Source of the DNA: Clostridia bacterium
GTDB taxonomy: Bacteria > Bacillota_A > Clostridia > Oscillospirales > CAG-272
Length of the DNA: 35,007 bases
Assembly: GCA_017632155.1 (NCBI GenBank)
Contig: JAGBRZ010000193.1
Coordinates: forward strand, 1 to 35,007
Direction of reading: 5' to 3'
Every line of letters starts with the position of its first letter. Position 1 is the first letter of the stretch. This document shows positions 1-7,951 of this stretch, piece by piece. Both the position numbers and the translations under genes were made by a program. The notes beneath the pieces were generated by a model. The model saw nothing but the letters and a program-made list of their open reading frames with translations, made no database searches and was not told where the DNA came from.

Positions 1-1052
1 CCGAGGTCGAGTTTGATCTCAACGTCGTTAACCGCAATAACGGTACCGGTAACGGTGTCTCCTGAACTTAAAGTTTTGATTGCTGAGTCGAGCATTTCGT
101 CAAAGCTAATTTCTGCCTTGTCGAGTTTGATTTCGCTCATTTTGTTGTATACCTCCTCTATAATGCCGCCGGGCGTTGATGCACCTGCGACAATTCCCAC
201 TTTTTGTGGGATGCTCGGAATTGATCCGTCAAGCTCGTGCGGCTCGGAAATGCAGATCGTATTTTTGCAATTCTCCCTGCATATCGCGTAAAGCTTAGCT
301 GTGTTTGAGCTGTCGCGTCCGCCGATGACAATGACTGTCTCGCACGCTTTTGAAAGCTCCTCCGCTTCAAGCTGCCGAATTTCCGTAACATTACATATTG
401 TATCAAAAATTTTGACATTTGTATATAGTTTTTTGATAACTTTTAATGAATTTTTCCACTCTGTTAACTTTTGAGTGGTCTGTGCTGCCATAATTGGCAC
501 TATATTGTTATTTATTGGTATTTTTTTGTTAACTGCCGCTTCTTCGATTTCCTGAGCGGTTGAGAAGACAAAGCTCTTTCCTTCAAAATAGCTGACAATG
601 CCGATCACTTCGGGGTGGCTTTCAGCACCGAGGAGGATGAAGATATTTTCTTCCCCTTCATTTTCGGATATCGAATTTTCCGCAGCGATCTTGTGGATCT
701 TTTTTACGTAAGGGCACGTGCAATCAACAAAGGAAAAACCGCTATACTTTTCCGAAAGCGAGGTAAGAAGCTCGCTTGTTTGCTTCGTCACGCCGTGGGC
801 GCGGACAAAAACTGTCACGGGGGTTCCCGTTTCGGTCGAGGCGGCTAAATGCTCAAGCTCCTCAATGCTCGTGACGCCGACACCCGCCGCCGCAAGCTGT
901 GCATTATACGTATCGTTATGTATAAGCTTGCCGAGTGTGAAGATGCGGTCGCCGTCGCGGGCTGCAATCTTTTCCGTGATCATGTCCGTGGCGCGCTTAA
1001 CACCAAAGCAAAAGCCCGCGTGTTTGGCTACTGTTATGTCGTGGTGCTTCAT
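1..1052 (-). CDS. ispH: IspH (HMB-PP reductase) fused to ribosomal S1 domain, 3' end cut by window
   Basis: IspH (LytB) catalyses the last step of the MEP isoprenoid pathway, reducing HMB-PP to IPP and DMAPP with a [4Fe-4S] cluster. The frame runs without a stop from ATG 1052 to the window edge (350 codons). Cluster cysteines are visible in HAGFCFGV (C15), DCTCPYVKK (C113) and DTICNVTEIRQ; HNDTYN, RAHGV and GGRDSSNT are also family motifs. After about residue 304 the protein continues with MSEIKLDKAEI and then SGDTVTGTVIAVNDVEIKLD, the start of an S1 RNA-binding repeat. This is the IspH-S1 fusion known from many Clostridia. The ATG overlaps the plsC stop (ATGA), so translation is probably coupled. 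Codons around 380-560 are unusually A-rich. The number of S1 repeats cannot be seen. Confidence 0.95.
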   Translation of the reverse strand, partial: MKHHDITVAKHAGFCFGVKRATDMITEKIAARDGDRIFTLGKLIHNDTYNAQLAAAGVGVTSIEELEHLAASTETGTPVTVFVRAHGVTKQTSELLTSLSEKYSGFSFVDCTCPYVKKIHKIAAENSISENEGEENIFILLGAESHPEVIGIVSYFEGKSFVFSTAQEIEEAAVNKKIPINNNIVPIMAAQTTQKLTEWKNSLKVIKKLYTNVKIFDTICNVTEIRQLEAEELSKACETVIVIGGRDSSNTAKLYAICRENCKNTICISEPHELDGSIPSIPQKVGIVAGASTPGGIIEEVYNKMSEIKLDKAEISFDEMLDSAIKTLSSGDTVTGTVIAVNDVEIKLDL

Positions 1053-1672
1053 TTGTCTTCCTCTTTCCCGAGCGCGATTATGCGGTCGAAAATATACTGA
1101 GTGATCGCTCTCGAATCACCCTCAAGCTCTCCACACTTTGTGTATTCATCATAGGGAATCGGATCGCCGATGATGAGCTTGACCTTTCTGAACGCTTTTA
1201 TGCGGTATTCCTTGGTCTTTATATGGATGGGCAGAACGCTCACCTTTGCCCTTGACGCGATAAGTCCTGCGCCCGCCTTGATGGGCGTGGTTTCGGGATC
1301 GACACCCGCGCGGCGTGTTCCTTGCGGGAACATACCGACACAATAGCCTTCCTCAAGCATCTTGATGGTCTTAATGATAACATCCGCATTCGCGCCCTGT
1401 CTGTCGATCGGATATGCACCAAGCTGAGTTACAAGCCAACCAAGGAAAGGAACCTTGAAAAGCTCCTTCTTTGCCATAAGGCGTGGCTGATGCTTTTTAA
1501 GCACCGCACAGATAAACACGGGGTCGAGAACCGAAATATGATTTGCGCAGATAAGAAGTCCGCCATCCTCAAGAGGAGGCTCCTTTTTTCTTGTTTTGCA
1601 GGAAATGCAGAAAATAAGTCTTACAAGTCCAGCAAGCAGAAAATGGAGCACGGAATAAAGCTTACTTTTCAT
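1049..1672 (-). CDS. plsC: 1-acyl-sn-glycerol-3-phosphate acyltransferase (PlsC)
   Basis: PlsC acylates lysophosphatidic acid to phosphatidic acid at the inner face of the membrane, early in phospholipid synthesis. The 207-residue protein has an N-terminal hydrophobic segment (about 5-20), the catalytic NHxxxxD block as ANHISVLDP, the FPQGTRR substrate-binding block (usually FPEGTR) and VLPIHI. An upstream in-frame start would add 33 residues that lie wholly inside cmk. The ATG at 1672, starting MKSKLYSV, gives the normal family length and overlaps cmk by 11 bp, so it is preferred. It lies between cmk and ispH, a common clostridial order, and its stop overlaps the ispH start. Confidence 0.93.
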   Translation of the reverse strand: MKSKLYSVLHFLLAGLVRLIFCISCKTRKKEPPLEDGGLLICANHISVLDPVFICAVLKKHQPRLMAKKELFKVPFLGWLVTQLGAYPIDRQGANADVIIKTIKMLEEGYCVGMFPQGTRRAGVDPETTPIKAGAGLIASRAKVSVLPIHIKTKEYRIKAFRKVKLIIGDPIPYDEYTKCGELEGDSRAITQYIFDRIIALGKEEDK

Positions 1673-2369
1673 ACAGCACCTCCGAGATGCCAAGCTTGTC
1701 CTTGACGATCTCAAGAAGTTTTGCCAGCGACTGCTCGGGAGTATAACCTGTATTATTGAAAAGGATGGCATCCTCCGCAGGCTTCAGCGGCGCGATGGCG
1801 CGGTTTGAATCGCGGTCATCACGCTCCTTGATATCTGCAAGTATCTGCTCGAAATCTGCAGCCTGTCCCTTTTCGATAAGCTCAGACGTACGGCGCATAG
1901 CTCTTTCCTCGGGCGTTGCCGTGAGGAACACCTTGAGCTGCGCATCGGGCAGAATTACCGTTCCGATATCTCTTCCGTCCATAATGACGTTGTTTTCATC
2001 CGCGATGCTTCTCTGCATATCAAAAAGATACTCCCTGACAGCGGGGATAGCCGAAACCGCGGAAGCATAATGCGAGATCTCGTGCTCGCGTATACGCTCG
2101 CCGAGAAACTCACCATCAAGGTACATATCCTGACGTCCGCCCTCAAATTTTGCCTCGACCTTGATCTTACCGAGCATTTCACTTACCGCGGGTGCATCAT
2201 CGGGTGCAATACCTCTTGCGCGCGCGGCAAAGCCGACTGTGCGATAAATGGCACCTGTATCAACATATGCAAATCCGATCTTCTTCGAAAGTCCTTTTGC
2301 AAGTGTACTCTTGCCGGCACCGCCGGGACCGTCTATTGCAATTTTAAGAGTTGCTTTTTTGTCCATCAT
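1662..2369 (-). CDS. cmk: Cytidylate kinase
   Basis: Cmk phosphorylates CMP and dCMP to the diphosphates in the cytosol. The P-loop is IDGPGGAGKST near the N-terminus, followed by the typical YVDTGAIYR, MDGRDIGTVILPDA and a lid-region RDDRDSNRAIAPL segment. The length of about 235 residues is normal for Cmk. GGAG at 2379-2382 lies 9 bp before the ATG at 2369; a second ATG follows at 2366, and a TTG further upstream overlaps the Shine-Dalgarno site itself and is unlikely. First gene of the cmk-plsC-ispH run. The 94 bp before it contain AT-rich DNA without a clear promoter, so it may be co-transcribed with the flavoprotein gene upstream. Confidence 0.96.
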   Translation of the reverse strand: MMDKKATLKIAIDGPGGAGKSTLAKGLSKKIGFAYVDTGAIYRTVGFAARARGIAPDDAPAVSEMLGKIKVEAKFEGGRQDMYLDGEFLGERIREHEISHYASAVSAIPAVREYLFDMQRSIADENNVIMDGRDIGTVILPDAQLKVFLTATPEERAMRRTSELIEKGQAADFEQILADIKERDDRDSNRAIAPLKPAEDAILFNNTGYTPEQSLAKLLEIVKDKLGISEVLYEK

Positions 2370-2463
2370 AATATAAGACTCCAAAAATCATAAAAAGTTT
2401 CACATATTTTCGTTTGTTTACAAAATATTTAACTATTCCGAGCTAAACAAGCCGATAACAAGA

Positions 2464-3729
2464 TCATTTAGCAACGGCGTTTCCCGCAAGGAATGCAGTC
2501 GACCAAGCGATCTGCAAATTATAACCGCCCGTGTAACCGTCCACGTCAATGATCTCGCCTGCAAAATAAAGCCCATCGCAGATCTTTGACTGCATGGTTC
2601 TCGGGTCGATCTCATCGGTCGGAATACCGCCGCGAGTGATGATAGCCTCGTCGATCGGGCGCAGACCCGAGATCGGCACGCGAAAGGCTTTGAAGGTCGC
2701 AACCATCTTTCTGCGCATCTCCTTGGTGACCGAATGCACCTTGGTGTCGTGCGGAATGCCCGTCATTTCAATAAAGGGCAAAATCATCTTGCTCGGCAAA
2801 AGGTCGCCGAGCGCATTTGCGAGATCGCGGTTTTTGTATTTCGAGAAATCCGAAAGCAGACGCGCATCGAGAGTTGCCTCGTCAAGCGCGGGTTTCAGAT
2901 CGAGTAGGGCGTCATACTTATCGGGAGTGACCTTTTCAAGTCGAGCCGAGGCGGAAAGCGCCATCGGTCCCGTCAGTCCGAAATGAGTAAACATTATCTC
3001 ACCGAAATCATCGTAGACCTTTTTGCCGCTTGCCCTCTCAACGATAGTAAGTGCGGTATTCTTCAGCGAAAGTCCCTGCATTGAGGGGCAGAGCTTGCCG
3101 GGGCAAACGAGCGGAACGAGCGAAGCCGTCAGTGCTGTCGGATGATGCCCGAATGATTCGGCAAAACGGTGACCGTCGCCGGTCGAACCCGTTCTTGGAT
3201 AGGAAACTCCGCCGGTCGCAAGAATGACGCGGTCAAAATCTCGCGGCTTTTCGGCGTGTGTCATATGAACGGTGAAAACGCCGTTTTCCTTTGTAATACT
3301 CTTGACCGCACCGCCGACTACGGATACGCCCGAATACTCAAGATCGCGCACAAGGGCATCGACTATATGCCTAGCCTTATCCGACTCGGGGAAAACACGT
3401 CTTCCTCTCTCGACCTTGAGCGGAACGCCGAGGTATTCGAAATGCTCCATAACACGGCTCGGCGGAAATGCCGAGTATGCGGCATACAGAAAACGCGGAT
3501 TGCGCGGAATATTTTCAAGAAATTCATCACGTGTGCAATCGTTTGTGACGTTGCATCTTCCCTTGCCCGTGATGGCAAGCTTCCAGCCCATTTTGCCGGG
3601 GCCGTTTTTTTCATAAAGTGTGACCGATGCACCCGCATACGCGGCAAAGGCGGCGGCTGCCATTCCGGCAGCGCCGCCGCCTATTACGGCTACGCGAATA
3701 TTATCGGTAGTAATTGCAGAATTATTCAT
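2464..3729 (-). CDS. BaiN/YhiN-family FAD-dependent oxidoreductase
   Basis: A 421-residue flavoprotein of the HI0933/YhiN family (aminoacetone-oxidase-like FAD-binding enzymes, to which clostridial BaiN belongs). Seen: a Rossmann dinucleotide motif VAVIGGGAAGMAAA at about 13-26, the family signature GKGRCNVTND, VILATGG, ITRGGIP and the C-terminal FAD-contacting run LYFAGEIIDVDGYTGGYNLQ. The family is widespread but its physiological substrate is mostly unknown. BaiN itself acts in bile-acid dehydroxylation, but nothing nearby (no bai genes) supports that role here. It starts 21 bp after the RpiR-type regulator stop and is probably in its transcript. Confidence 0.88.
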   Translation of the reverse strand: MNNSAITTDNIRVAVIGGGAAGMAAAAFAAYAGASVTLYEKNGPGKMGWKLAITGKGRCNVTNDCTRDEFLENIPRNPRFLYAAYSAFPPSRVMEHFEYLGVPLKVERGRRVFPESDKARHIVDALVRDLEYSGVSVVGGAVKSITKENGVFTVHMTHAEKPRDFDRVILATGGVSYPRTGSTGDGHRFAESFGHHPTALTASLVPLVCPGKLCPSMQGLSLKNTALTIVERASGKKVYDDFGEIMFTHFGLTGPMALSASARLEKVTPDKYDALLDLKPALDEATLDARLLSDFSKYKNRDLANALGDLLPSKMILPFIEMTGIPHDTKVHSVTKEMRRKMVATFKAFRVPISGLRPIDEAIITRGGIPTDEIDPRTMQSKICDGLYFAGEIIDVDGYTGGYNLQIAWSTAFLAGNAVAK

Positions 3730-3750
3730 ACCAAATTTTACGACTCCGCA

Positions 3751-4614
3751 TTATTCGTGCGCCTTGTCGTAGACCTCGTATTCATCCCAGATTTTTTCAA
3801 GCTTATCAAAGCGAACTCTGATGTCGTCCATCTTCTTGCGCGATACCGCAACGATAATGGCATTGATGATCGAAAGCGGAGCAACGAGCGAATCGACGAA
3901 GGAAACCAGATCACTTCTTGCCAAAAGCAGCTGATCCGCCAATCCCGCTATCGGTGACTGATGGCTGTCTGTCAGTGATATAACGTCCGCCCCCGCATTG
4001 TGAGCATATTCAACTGCGTTGACGATCCTCTTTGAATATCTCGGGAAGCTGATGGCGATCATAACGTCATTTTCATTTATAGACATGATCTGCTCAAACA
4101 TCTCACTGCCCGACGTTGTCTGAACGAACTTGACGTTGTCAAACATCATTCGGAAATTAAAATTCAAGAATCCGGCAAGTGACGATGACGAACGAACGCC
4201 TATAATGTATATCTTTTCAGCAGCAACGATCTTATCGACCGCTGCTTCAAAAGCATCGTGATCGATCTCCTCAAGAGTTCTGCGTATCTTTTCAGCATCC
4301 GAAACAAGTATCTTTTCGAGAACATCGCCCTCTCCGATGAGAGAATTCGTAACCTCAACTCGCTGAACCGAGGTCAGCTTCATTCTGATAAGCTCCTGAA
4401 GCGACTTTTGCATTTCGGGGTAACCCTCGAATCCGAGCTCGATGGCAAATCTTACAACGGTTGACTCAGAAACTCCGACAAGTGCGCCCATTTTTGAAGC
4501 AGTCATATACGCTGCTTTATCATAGTGCTCAAGTATATAACCGGCAATTCTTTTTTGTCCTTTTGAGAAGGTAGGCATACCTTCCTCAATCATTGCGATA
4601 AGGTTGCGTTTCAT
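3751..4614 (-). CDS. MurR/RpiR-family transcriptional regulator (HTH + SIS)
   Basis: A 287-residue DNA-binding regulator. Residues 1-77 form the RpiR winged/HTH_6 domain (FSKGQKRIAGYIL, then TASKMGALVGVSESTVVRFAIELGFEGYPEM). A SIS sugar-phosphate-binding domain follows at about 110-250 (IYIIGVRSSSSLAGFLNF, DVMIAISFPRYSKR, ADVISLTDS). Such proteins usually sense phosphosugars. The start is set by AGGAG just upstream of ATG 4614. It has its own perfect-consensus promoter and a large inverted repeat upstream, which suggests autoregulation. The next gene in the transcript is the flavoprotein rather than a sugar gene, so the regulon and ligand cannot be named. Confidence 0.92.
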   Translation of the reverse strand: MKRNLIAMIEEGMPTFSKGQKRIAGYILEHYDKAAYMTASKMGALVGVSESTVVRFAIELGFEGYPEMQKSLQELIRMKLTSVQRVEVTNSLIGEGDVLEKILVSDAEKIRRTLEEIDHDAFEAAVDKIVAAEKIYIIGVRSSSSLAGFLNFNFRMMFDNVKFVQTTSGSEMFEQIMSINENDVMIAISFPRYSKRIVNAVEYAHNAGADVISLTDSHQSPIAGLADQLLLARSDLVSFVDSLVAPLSIINAIIVAVSRKKMDDIRVRFDKLEKIWDEYEVYDKAHE

Positions 4615-4651
4615 ATATGTCTCCTCTTTCTTTCGCGCAGACTATGAAGGT

Positions 4652-4680
4652 ATTATAAACTATTTTAATCGGTTTGTCAA
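4652..4680 (-). promoter_or_regulatory. Consensus sigma-A-type promoter of the RpiR-type gene
   Basis: Read on the minus strand: -35 TTGACA at 4680-4675, a 17-bp spacer, and -10 TATAAT at 4657-4652. Both hexamers match the housekeeping consensus perfectly, and the -10 ends 37 bp before the regulator ATG. A promoter this strong usually needs a repressor to be useful, which fits the palindrome just upstream. Confidence 0.9.
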
Positions 4681-4694
4681 GTGCAATTCCACCC

Positions 4695-4730
4695 TTTTTT
4701 GCAACATTTTGAAAGTTTTCTTGCAAAAAA
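4695..4730. promoter_or_regulatory. 36-bp nested inverted repeat, candidate RpiR operator
   Basis: Outer arms TTTTTTGCAA (4695-4704) and TTGCAAAAAA (4721-4730) are perfect 10-bp inverted repeats. Inside lies a second palindrome, GAAA-GT-TTTC (4711-4720). The element sits 14 bp upstream of the -35 of the RpiR-type gene. RpiR-family dimers bind such symmetric AT-rich sites, so an operator is the simplest reading. The proposal is an inference from symmetry and position. Confidence 0.55.
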
Positions 4731-4765
4731 TTCAAATCATTGTGGAAAACAGACTACAATTCGGC

Positions 4766-6301
4766 TTATACCGATGCTTTTTTTGCAGCCACGGCTGCAT
4801 CATACTCGCCAAGTGCCTTGATGGTGGATTCGATATCCGAGGGGTAATGATACACTCCTCCGTGGCGGATCATGTGCGTTTCCGCACCTCTTCCGGCAAA
4901 CATAATGACGCTGTCACCGATGCCGGCAAATACGGCACGGCGAATGGCATCACCGCGGAGCTCCTCAACGTCGAAGGGGCATCCGAGAGCCTCAAGATGA
5001 ACGGTTATCTCACGAGCGATCTTCTCAAAAGGTTCGTCCGCGGGATCCTTCTCGCAGATAACAGCATAGTCACAGCATCCGCCGACGATCTTGCCGACCT
5101 CTTCACGTCTGTTCTGAGATTTTGAACCGTGAAGACCGAAGCACGCGATCTTCTTTCTGTCGGGATACGTGCGGCAAACGTATTCGCAAAGAGTTTCGAA
5201 GCTGTTCTTGTTATGAGCGTAGTCGACGATGACGATGACCTTCTCGTCCTCGCTCTTGAACACCTGCATTCTGCCCGCGGTGCGCGCAACGGCAAGTGCT
5301 TTCTCCATAGCCTCGGGCGGAATTCCGACCGCGTAGGTCATTGCGATAGCACAAAGCGCGTTCTTTACGTTGAACTCACCCGGCATCGTGATCTTCATTC
5401 TTCTTTCCCAAAGGGGAGTGACGACCTCAAAATAAATACCGTCAGCGAGAGTTTCGATAGATTTGCAGTAAATCGTATCGCTTTCGTGCGAGCCGAAAGT
5501 GATAACGGGAACTCTGCCGCCGATGTAATCAAGCATAATGTCACACTTGGGGTCATCGGTATTGACGCAAGCGATTCGGCAATTGTCGAAGAGCTTGAGC
5601 TTTGAATAGAAATAATCCTCAAAAGTAGGGTGCTCGACGTCGCTTATGTGGTCGTTGTCGATATTGGTAAAGCCCGCAACGTTGAAGGTCACCCATTCAA
5701 CTCTCTGATATTTGAGAGCCTGTGCCGAAACCTCCACAACATAATTCTCGATTCCCGACTTCACGGCATTTGAGAAATGACGCCACACATCGGGGGATTC
5801 GGGAGTGGTATTGGTCGATTCAAAGCGTTCGATACCGTCGTAAGTATCTATCGTCGACATAAAACCGCACTCGCGCGTGCCGGTATCCGCCGCATATGTA
5901 TCGAGAATTTCTTTAAGGTAGTAAGAAGTCGTTGTCTTACCCTTTGTTCCCGTCACAGCGAAAGTGGTAAGATCGGTTTGCGGATCGCAATAGAACATTC
6001 TTGAGATGAGCGCCATAGCCGTGCGGATGTCGCTGACGGCAATATACTTTTCTCTGCCCGCAATAATTCTGTCGCTGATATAAGCCACCGCGCCTTTATC
6101 TATCGCAGAAAAGAGATATTCTTCTTTAAAATGAACGCCCTTTGCGATAAAAAGCGTGCCGGGAGTTACCTTTCTCGAATCAAAGGTGAGATTGGTCACC
6201 TCGGTCTCCGCATAGGAATCCGGCATATCTGTGCCCATCAGCAAGCCCGAATTATCAAGAGCCTCAATAAATTCGCGTATAGTATAAACCTTATTTATCA
6301 T
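4766..6301 (-). CDS. murE: MurE-type UDP-MurNAc-tripeptide ligase, atypical specificity motif
   Basis: A Mur ligase that adds the third amino acid to UDP-MurNAc-L-Ala-D-Glu in cytoplasmic peptidoglycan synthesis. The 511 residues contain the MurE N-terminal domain (TFDSRKVTPGTLFIA), the ATP loop GTKGKTTTSY at 118-127, NTTPES, VEVSAQAL, TNIDNDHISDVE, and the C-terminal domain DYAHNKNSFETL (360-371) with GSKSQNRRE. Where diaminopimelate-adding enzymes have DNPR, this protein has EKDPADEP (417-424), so the diagnostic arginine is missing. It resembles lysine-type or paralogous clostridial MurE forms. AAGGAA precedes the ATG and a good promoter lies at 6335-6363. The gene is monocistronic or reads into the RpiR region. 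Ligase identity is firm; the amino-acid substrate is open. Confidence 0.9.
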   Translation of the reverse strand: MINKVYTIREFIEALDNSGLLMGTDMPDSYAETEVTNLTFDSRKVTPGTLFIAKGVHFKEEYLFSAIDKGAVAYISDRIIAGREKYIAVSDIRTAMALISRMFYCDPQTDLTTFAVTGTKGKTTTSYYLKEILDTYAADTGTRECGFMSTIDTYDGIERFESTNTTPESPDVWRHFSNAVKSGIENYVVEVSAQALKYQRVEWVTFNVAGFTNIDNDHISDVEHPTFEDYFYSKLKLFDNCRIACVNTDDPKCDIMLDYIGGRVPVITFGSHESDTIYCKSIETLADGIYFEVVTPLWERRMKITMPGEFNVKNALCAIAMTYAVGIPPEAMEKALAVARTAGRMQVFKSEDEKVIVIVDYAHNKNSFETLCEYVCRTYPDRKKIACFGLHGSKSQNRREEVGKIVGGCCDYAVICEKDPADEPFEKIAREITVHLEALGCPFDVEELRGDAIRRAVFAGIGDSVIMFAGRGAETHMIRHGGVYHYPSDIESTIKALGEYDAAVAAKKASV

Positions 6302-6334
6302 TTGTTTTATTCCTTTTTTAGATAAATCAAATTA

Positions 6335-6363
6335 ATTATATCACTTTTCCGAAAGATTTGCAA
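6335..6363 (-). promoter_or_regulatory. Promoter of the murE-type gene
   Basis: On the minus strand: -35 TTGCAA at 6363-6358, a 17-bp spacer and a perfect -10 TATAAT at 6340-6335, 33 bp before the ATG at 6301. The remaining sequence up to the divergent permease promoter (6364-6454) is AT-rich with no further structure recognised. Confidence 0.8.
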
Positions 6364-6454
6364 TAGCAGTTGTCAAAAATCAACAAAGAAATATGTAAAT
6401 ATATTAACGGTACAAAAAATCAACAAAATATGAAAAAATAATTTCCAAATTTAC

Positions 6455-6483
6455 TTTACTTTTGTCGAAAAATATGATATTAT
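6455..6483 (+). promoter_or_regulatory. Promoter of the uracil permease gene
   Basis: -35 TTTACT (6455-6460), a 17-bp spacer and -10 TATTAT (6478-6483). The predicted transcript starts near 6490, which excludes longer in-frame starts and leaves a leader of about 50 nt. Confidence 0.7.
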
Positions 6484-6494
6484 ATATGAAGAAC

Positions 6495-6519
6495 CCGAAG
6501 CGCACGCCAAAAGCTTCGG
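6495..6519 (+). promoter_or_regulatory. Short leader hairpin before the uracil permease
   Basis: CCGAAGC (6495-6501) can pair perfectly with GCTTCGG (6513-6519) around an 11-nt loop, ending 10 nt before the AGGAGG ribosome binding site. It is too short for a purine riboswitch and lacks a T-tract, so it is not a terminator. A role in mRNA stability or start-site access is possible but unproven. Confidence 0.4.
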
Positions 6520-6539
6520 AAATTTTAGGAGGATTTCGC

Positions 6540-7904
6540 ATGCAACTCATCTACAATGTCAAAGATAAGCCGAAATTCGGTCAGCTTATCGTCTTCGCGA
6601 TCCAGCAGCTTCTCGCCATTATGGCGGCAACCATCGCCGTTCCCGCAATCGTCGGAAACGGTATGACCGCTTCCGCTGCTCTCTTCGGAGCAGGTGCGGG
6701 CACCATCATCTATCAGCTCTTCACCAAGTTCAAGAGCCCCGTAGTCCTCGGTTCTTCCTTCGCATTCATCCCCTCAATGCTCGCAGCTTTCGCAGGTGCG
6801 ACCTCGATGCAGCTCGGCTTCCTCGGTCTTCTGATCGGTGCGGCTGCTGCGGCACTTGTTTACGTAATCATAGCTATCATAGTAAAATTTGCGGGTGTCA
6901 AGTGGATCAACGCTCTCATGCCTCCCGTTGTTATCGGCCCCACGGTTGCCCTCATCGGTCTTTCCCTCGCGGGCGCGGCGGTTAAGGACGTATTCTCTTA
7001 CGGTCCTCAGGACGGCAACGGCGCATTCATTATGTCCCCCACTCTTTGGGTATCCTTCATTTGCGCCATCGTTACTATGCTCGTTGTAATCATCTGCTCG
7101 ACCTACGGTAAGAAGATGGTCAAGCTCATTCCCTTCATCATCGGTATCCTTTCCGGCTATGCAGTAGGTCTTGTATTCACCCTTATCGGCATCGCAACCG
7201 ATAACGCGGCTATCCAGATCGTTGATTTTGCTCCCTTCAAGGCACTTGTTGCAGACGGTGTTGGTCTTTCCACATTCGTTGCAATTCCCGAATTCACCTT
7301 CCTCACCGCTCTTAAGGGCACGGGTGAGTTCAACCTCTCCTTCCTCGCAACCGTTATCGTTGCTTACGTTCCCGTTGCTTTCGTAGTATTTGCGGAGCAC
7401 ATTGCAGACCACAAGAACCTTTCTTCCATCATCGAATCCGACCTTCTTGAAGAGCCCGGTCTTCACAGAACGCTTCTCGGTGACGGCGTAGGTTCCTTTG
7501 TAGGCTCCATTTTCGGCGGCTGTCCCAACACCACATACGGCGACTCTGTAGGCTGTGTTGCTATCACAAGAAACGCATCGGTCATCACCATCACCGTAAC
7601 CGCTGTGATGTCTATGATCGTTTCCTTCATCTCCCCCTTCGTTGCATTCCTTGATTCGATTCCCGGATGCGTAATGGGCGGCGTATGTATCACTCTTTAC
7701 GGCTTCATCGCAGTTTCGGGTCTCAAGATGATCCAGAAGATCGACCTTGAGCAGAACGCAAACCTCTTCACCGCTTCGGTCATCCTTATCACCGGTATCG
7801 GCGGTATGGCAATGGCTATTGGCAAGGTAACCATCACCGCTATTGCTTGCGCTCTCATTCTCGGTATCATCGTTAACCTTATTCTTAATAAGGCGAGAAA
7901 GTAA
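6540..7904 (+). CDS. uraA: Uracil/xanthine permease, NCS2 family (UraA-like)
   Basis: A nucleobase:proton symporter of the inner membrane. The 454 residues contain about 14 hydrophobic segments and the NCS2 signatures QQLLAIMAATIAVPAIVG near the N-terminus, VFAEHIADH in the middle (the conserved glutamate of TM8) and GGCPNTTYGDSVG (the NxTTY-type substrate-binding motif of TM10). These fit UraA-type uracil permeases better than xanthine carriers, but the exact base is not certain. AGGAGG lies 6 bp before the ATG at 6540. The gene has its own promoter and terminator, and no pyr genes are nearby. Codons are C-ending and regular, suggesting high expression. Confidence 0.93.
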   Translation: MQLIYNVKDKPKFGQLIVFAIQQLLAIMAATIAVPAIVGNGMTASAALFGAGAGTIIYQLFTKFKSPVVLGSSFAFIPSMLAAFAGATSMQLGFLGLLIGAAAAALVYVIIAIIVKFAGVKWINALMPPVVIGPTVALIGLSLAGAAVKDVFSYGPQDGNGAFIMSPTLWVSFICAIVTMLVVIICSTYGKKMVKLIPFIIGILSGYAVGLVFTLIGIATDNAAIQIVDFAPFKALVADGVGLSTFVAIPEFTFLTALKGTGEFNLSFLATVIVAYVPVAFVVFAEHIADHKNLSSIIESDLLEEPGLHRTLLGDGVGSFVGSIFGGCPNTTYGDSVGCVAITRNASVITITVTAVMSMIVSFISPFVAFLDSIPGCVMGGVCITLYGFIAVSGLKMIQKIDLEQNANLFTASVILITGIGGMAMAIGKVTITAIACALILGIIVNLILNKARK

Positions 7905-7913
7905 TAATTTCAT

Positions 7914-7951
7914 AAAAATAACGGTCAGCCAAGCGGCTGACCGTTATTTTT
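7914..7951. terminator. Bidirectional intrinsic terminator between uraA and rubrerythrin
   Basis: A perfect 17-bp stem (7914-7930 with 7935-7951) and AAGC tetraloop. The GC core GGTCAGCC is flanked by A-runs on one side and T-runs on the other, so it works for both convergent genes. The distal arm overlaps the rubrerythrin stop codon (7950-7952). Confidence 0.9.

Noticed and set aside
4695..4730. Inverted repeat considered as terminator of the murE-type gene
   Set aside because: On the minus strand the stem is followed by A residues and then GGG, not a T-tract, and the stem is AT-rich with a long loop.
6462..6539. Longer in-frame start for the uracil permease, adding 26 residues
   Set aside because: It begins within the promoter, upstream of the predicted transcription start, and lacks a ribosome binding site; AGGAGG directs the ATG at 6540.
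6484..6539. Purine riboswitch or PyrR leader before the permease
   Set aside because: The leader is only about 50 nt and has one 7-bp hairpin; no conserved riboswitch core or antiterminator/terminator pair was seen.
6774..7913. Minus-strand open frame of 379 codons
   Set aside because: Antisense to the uracil permease, with a highly charged, low-hydrophobicity translation mirrored from membrane codons; no ribosome binding site.
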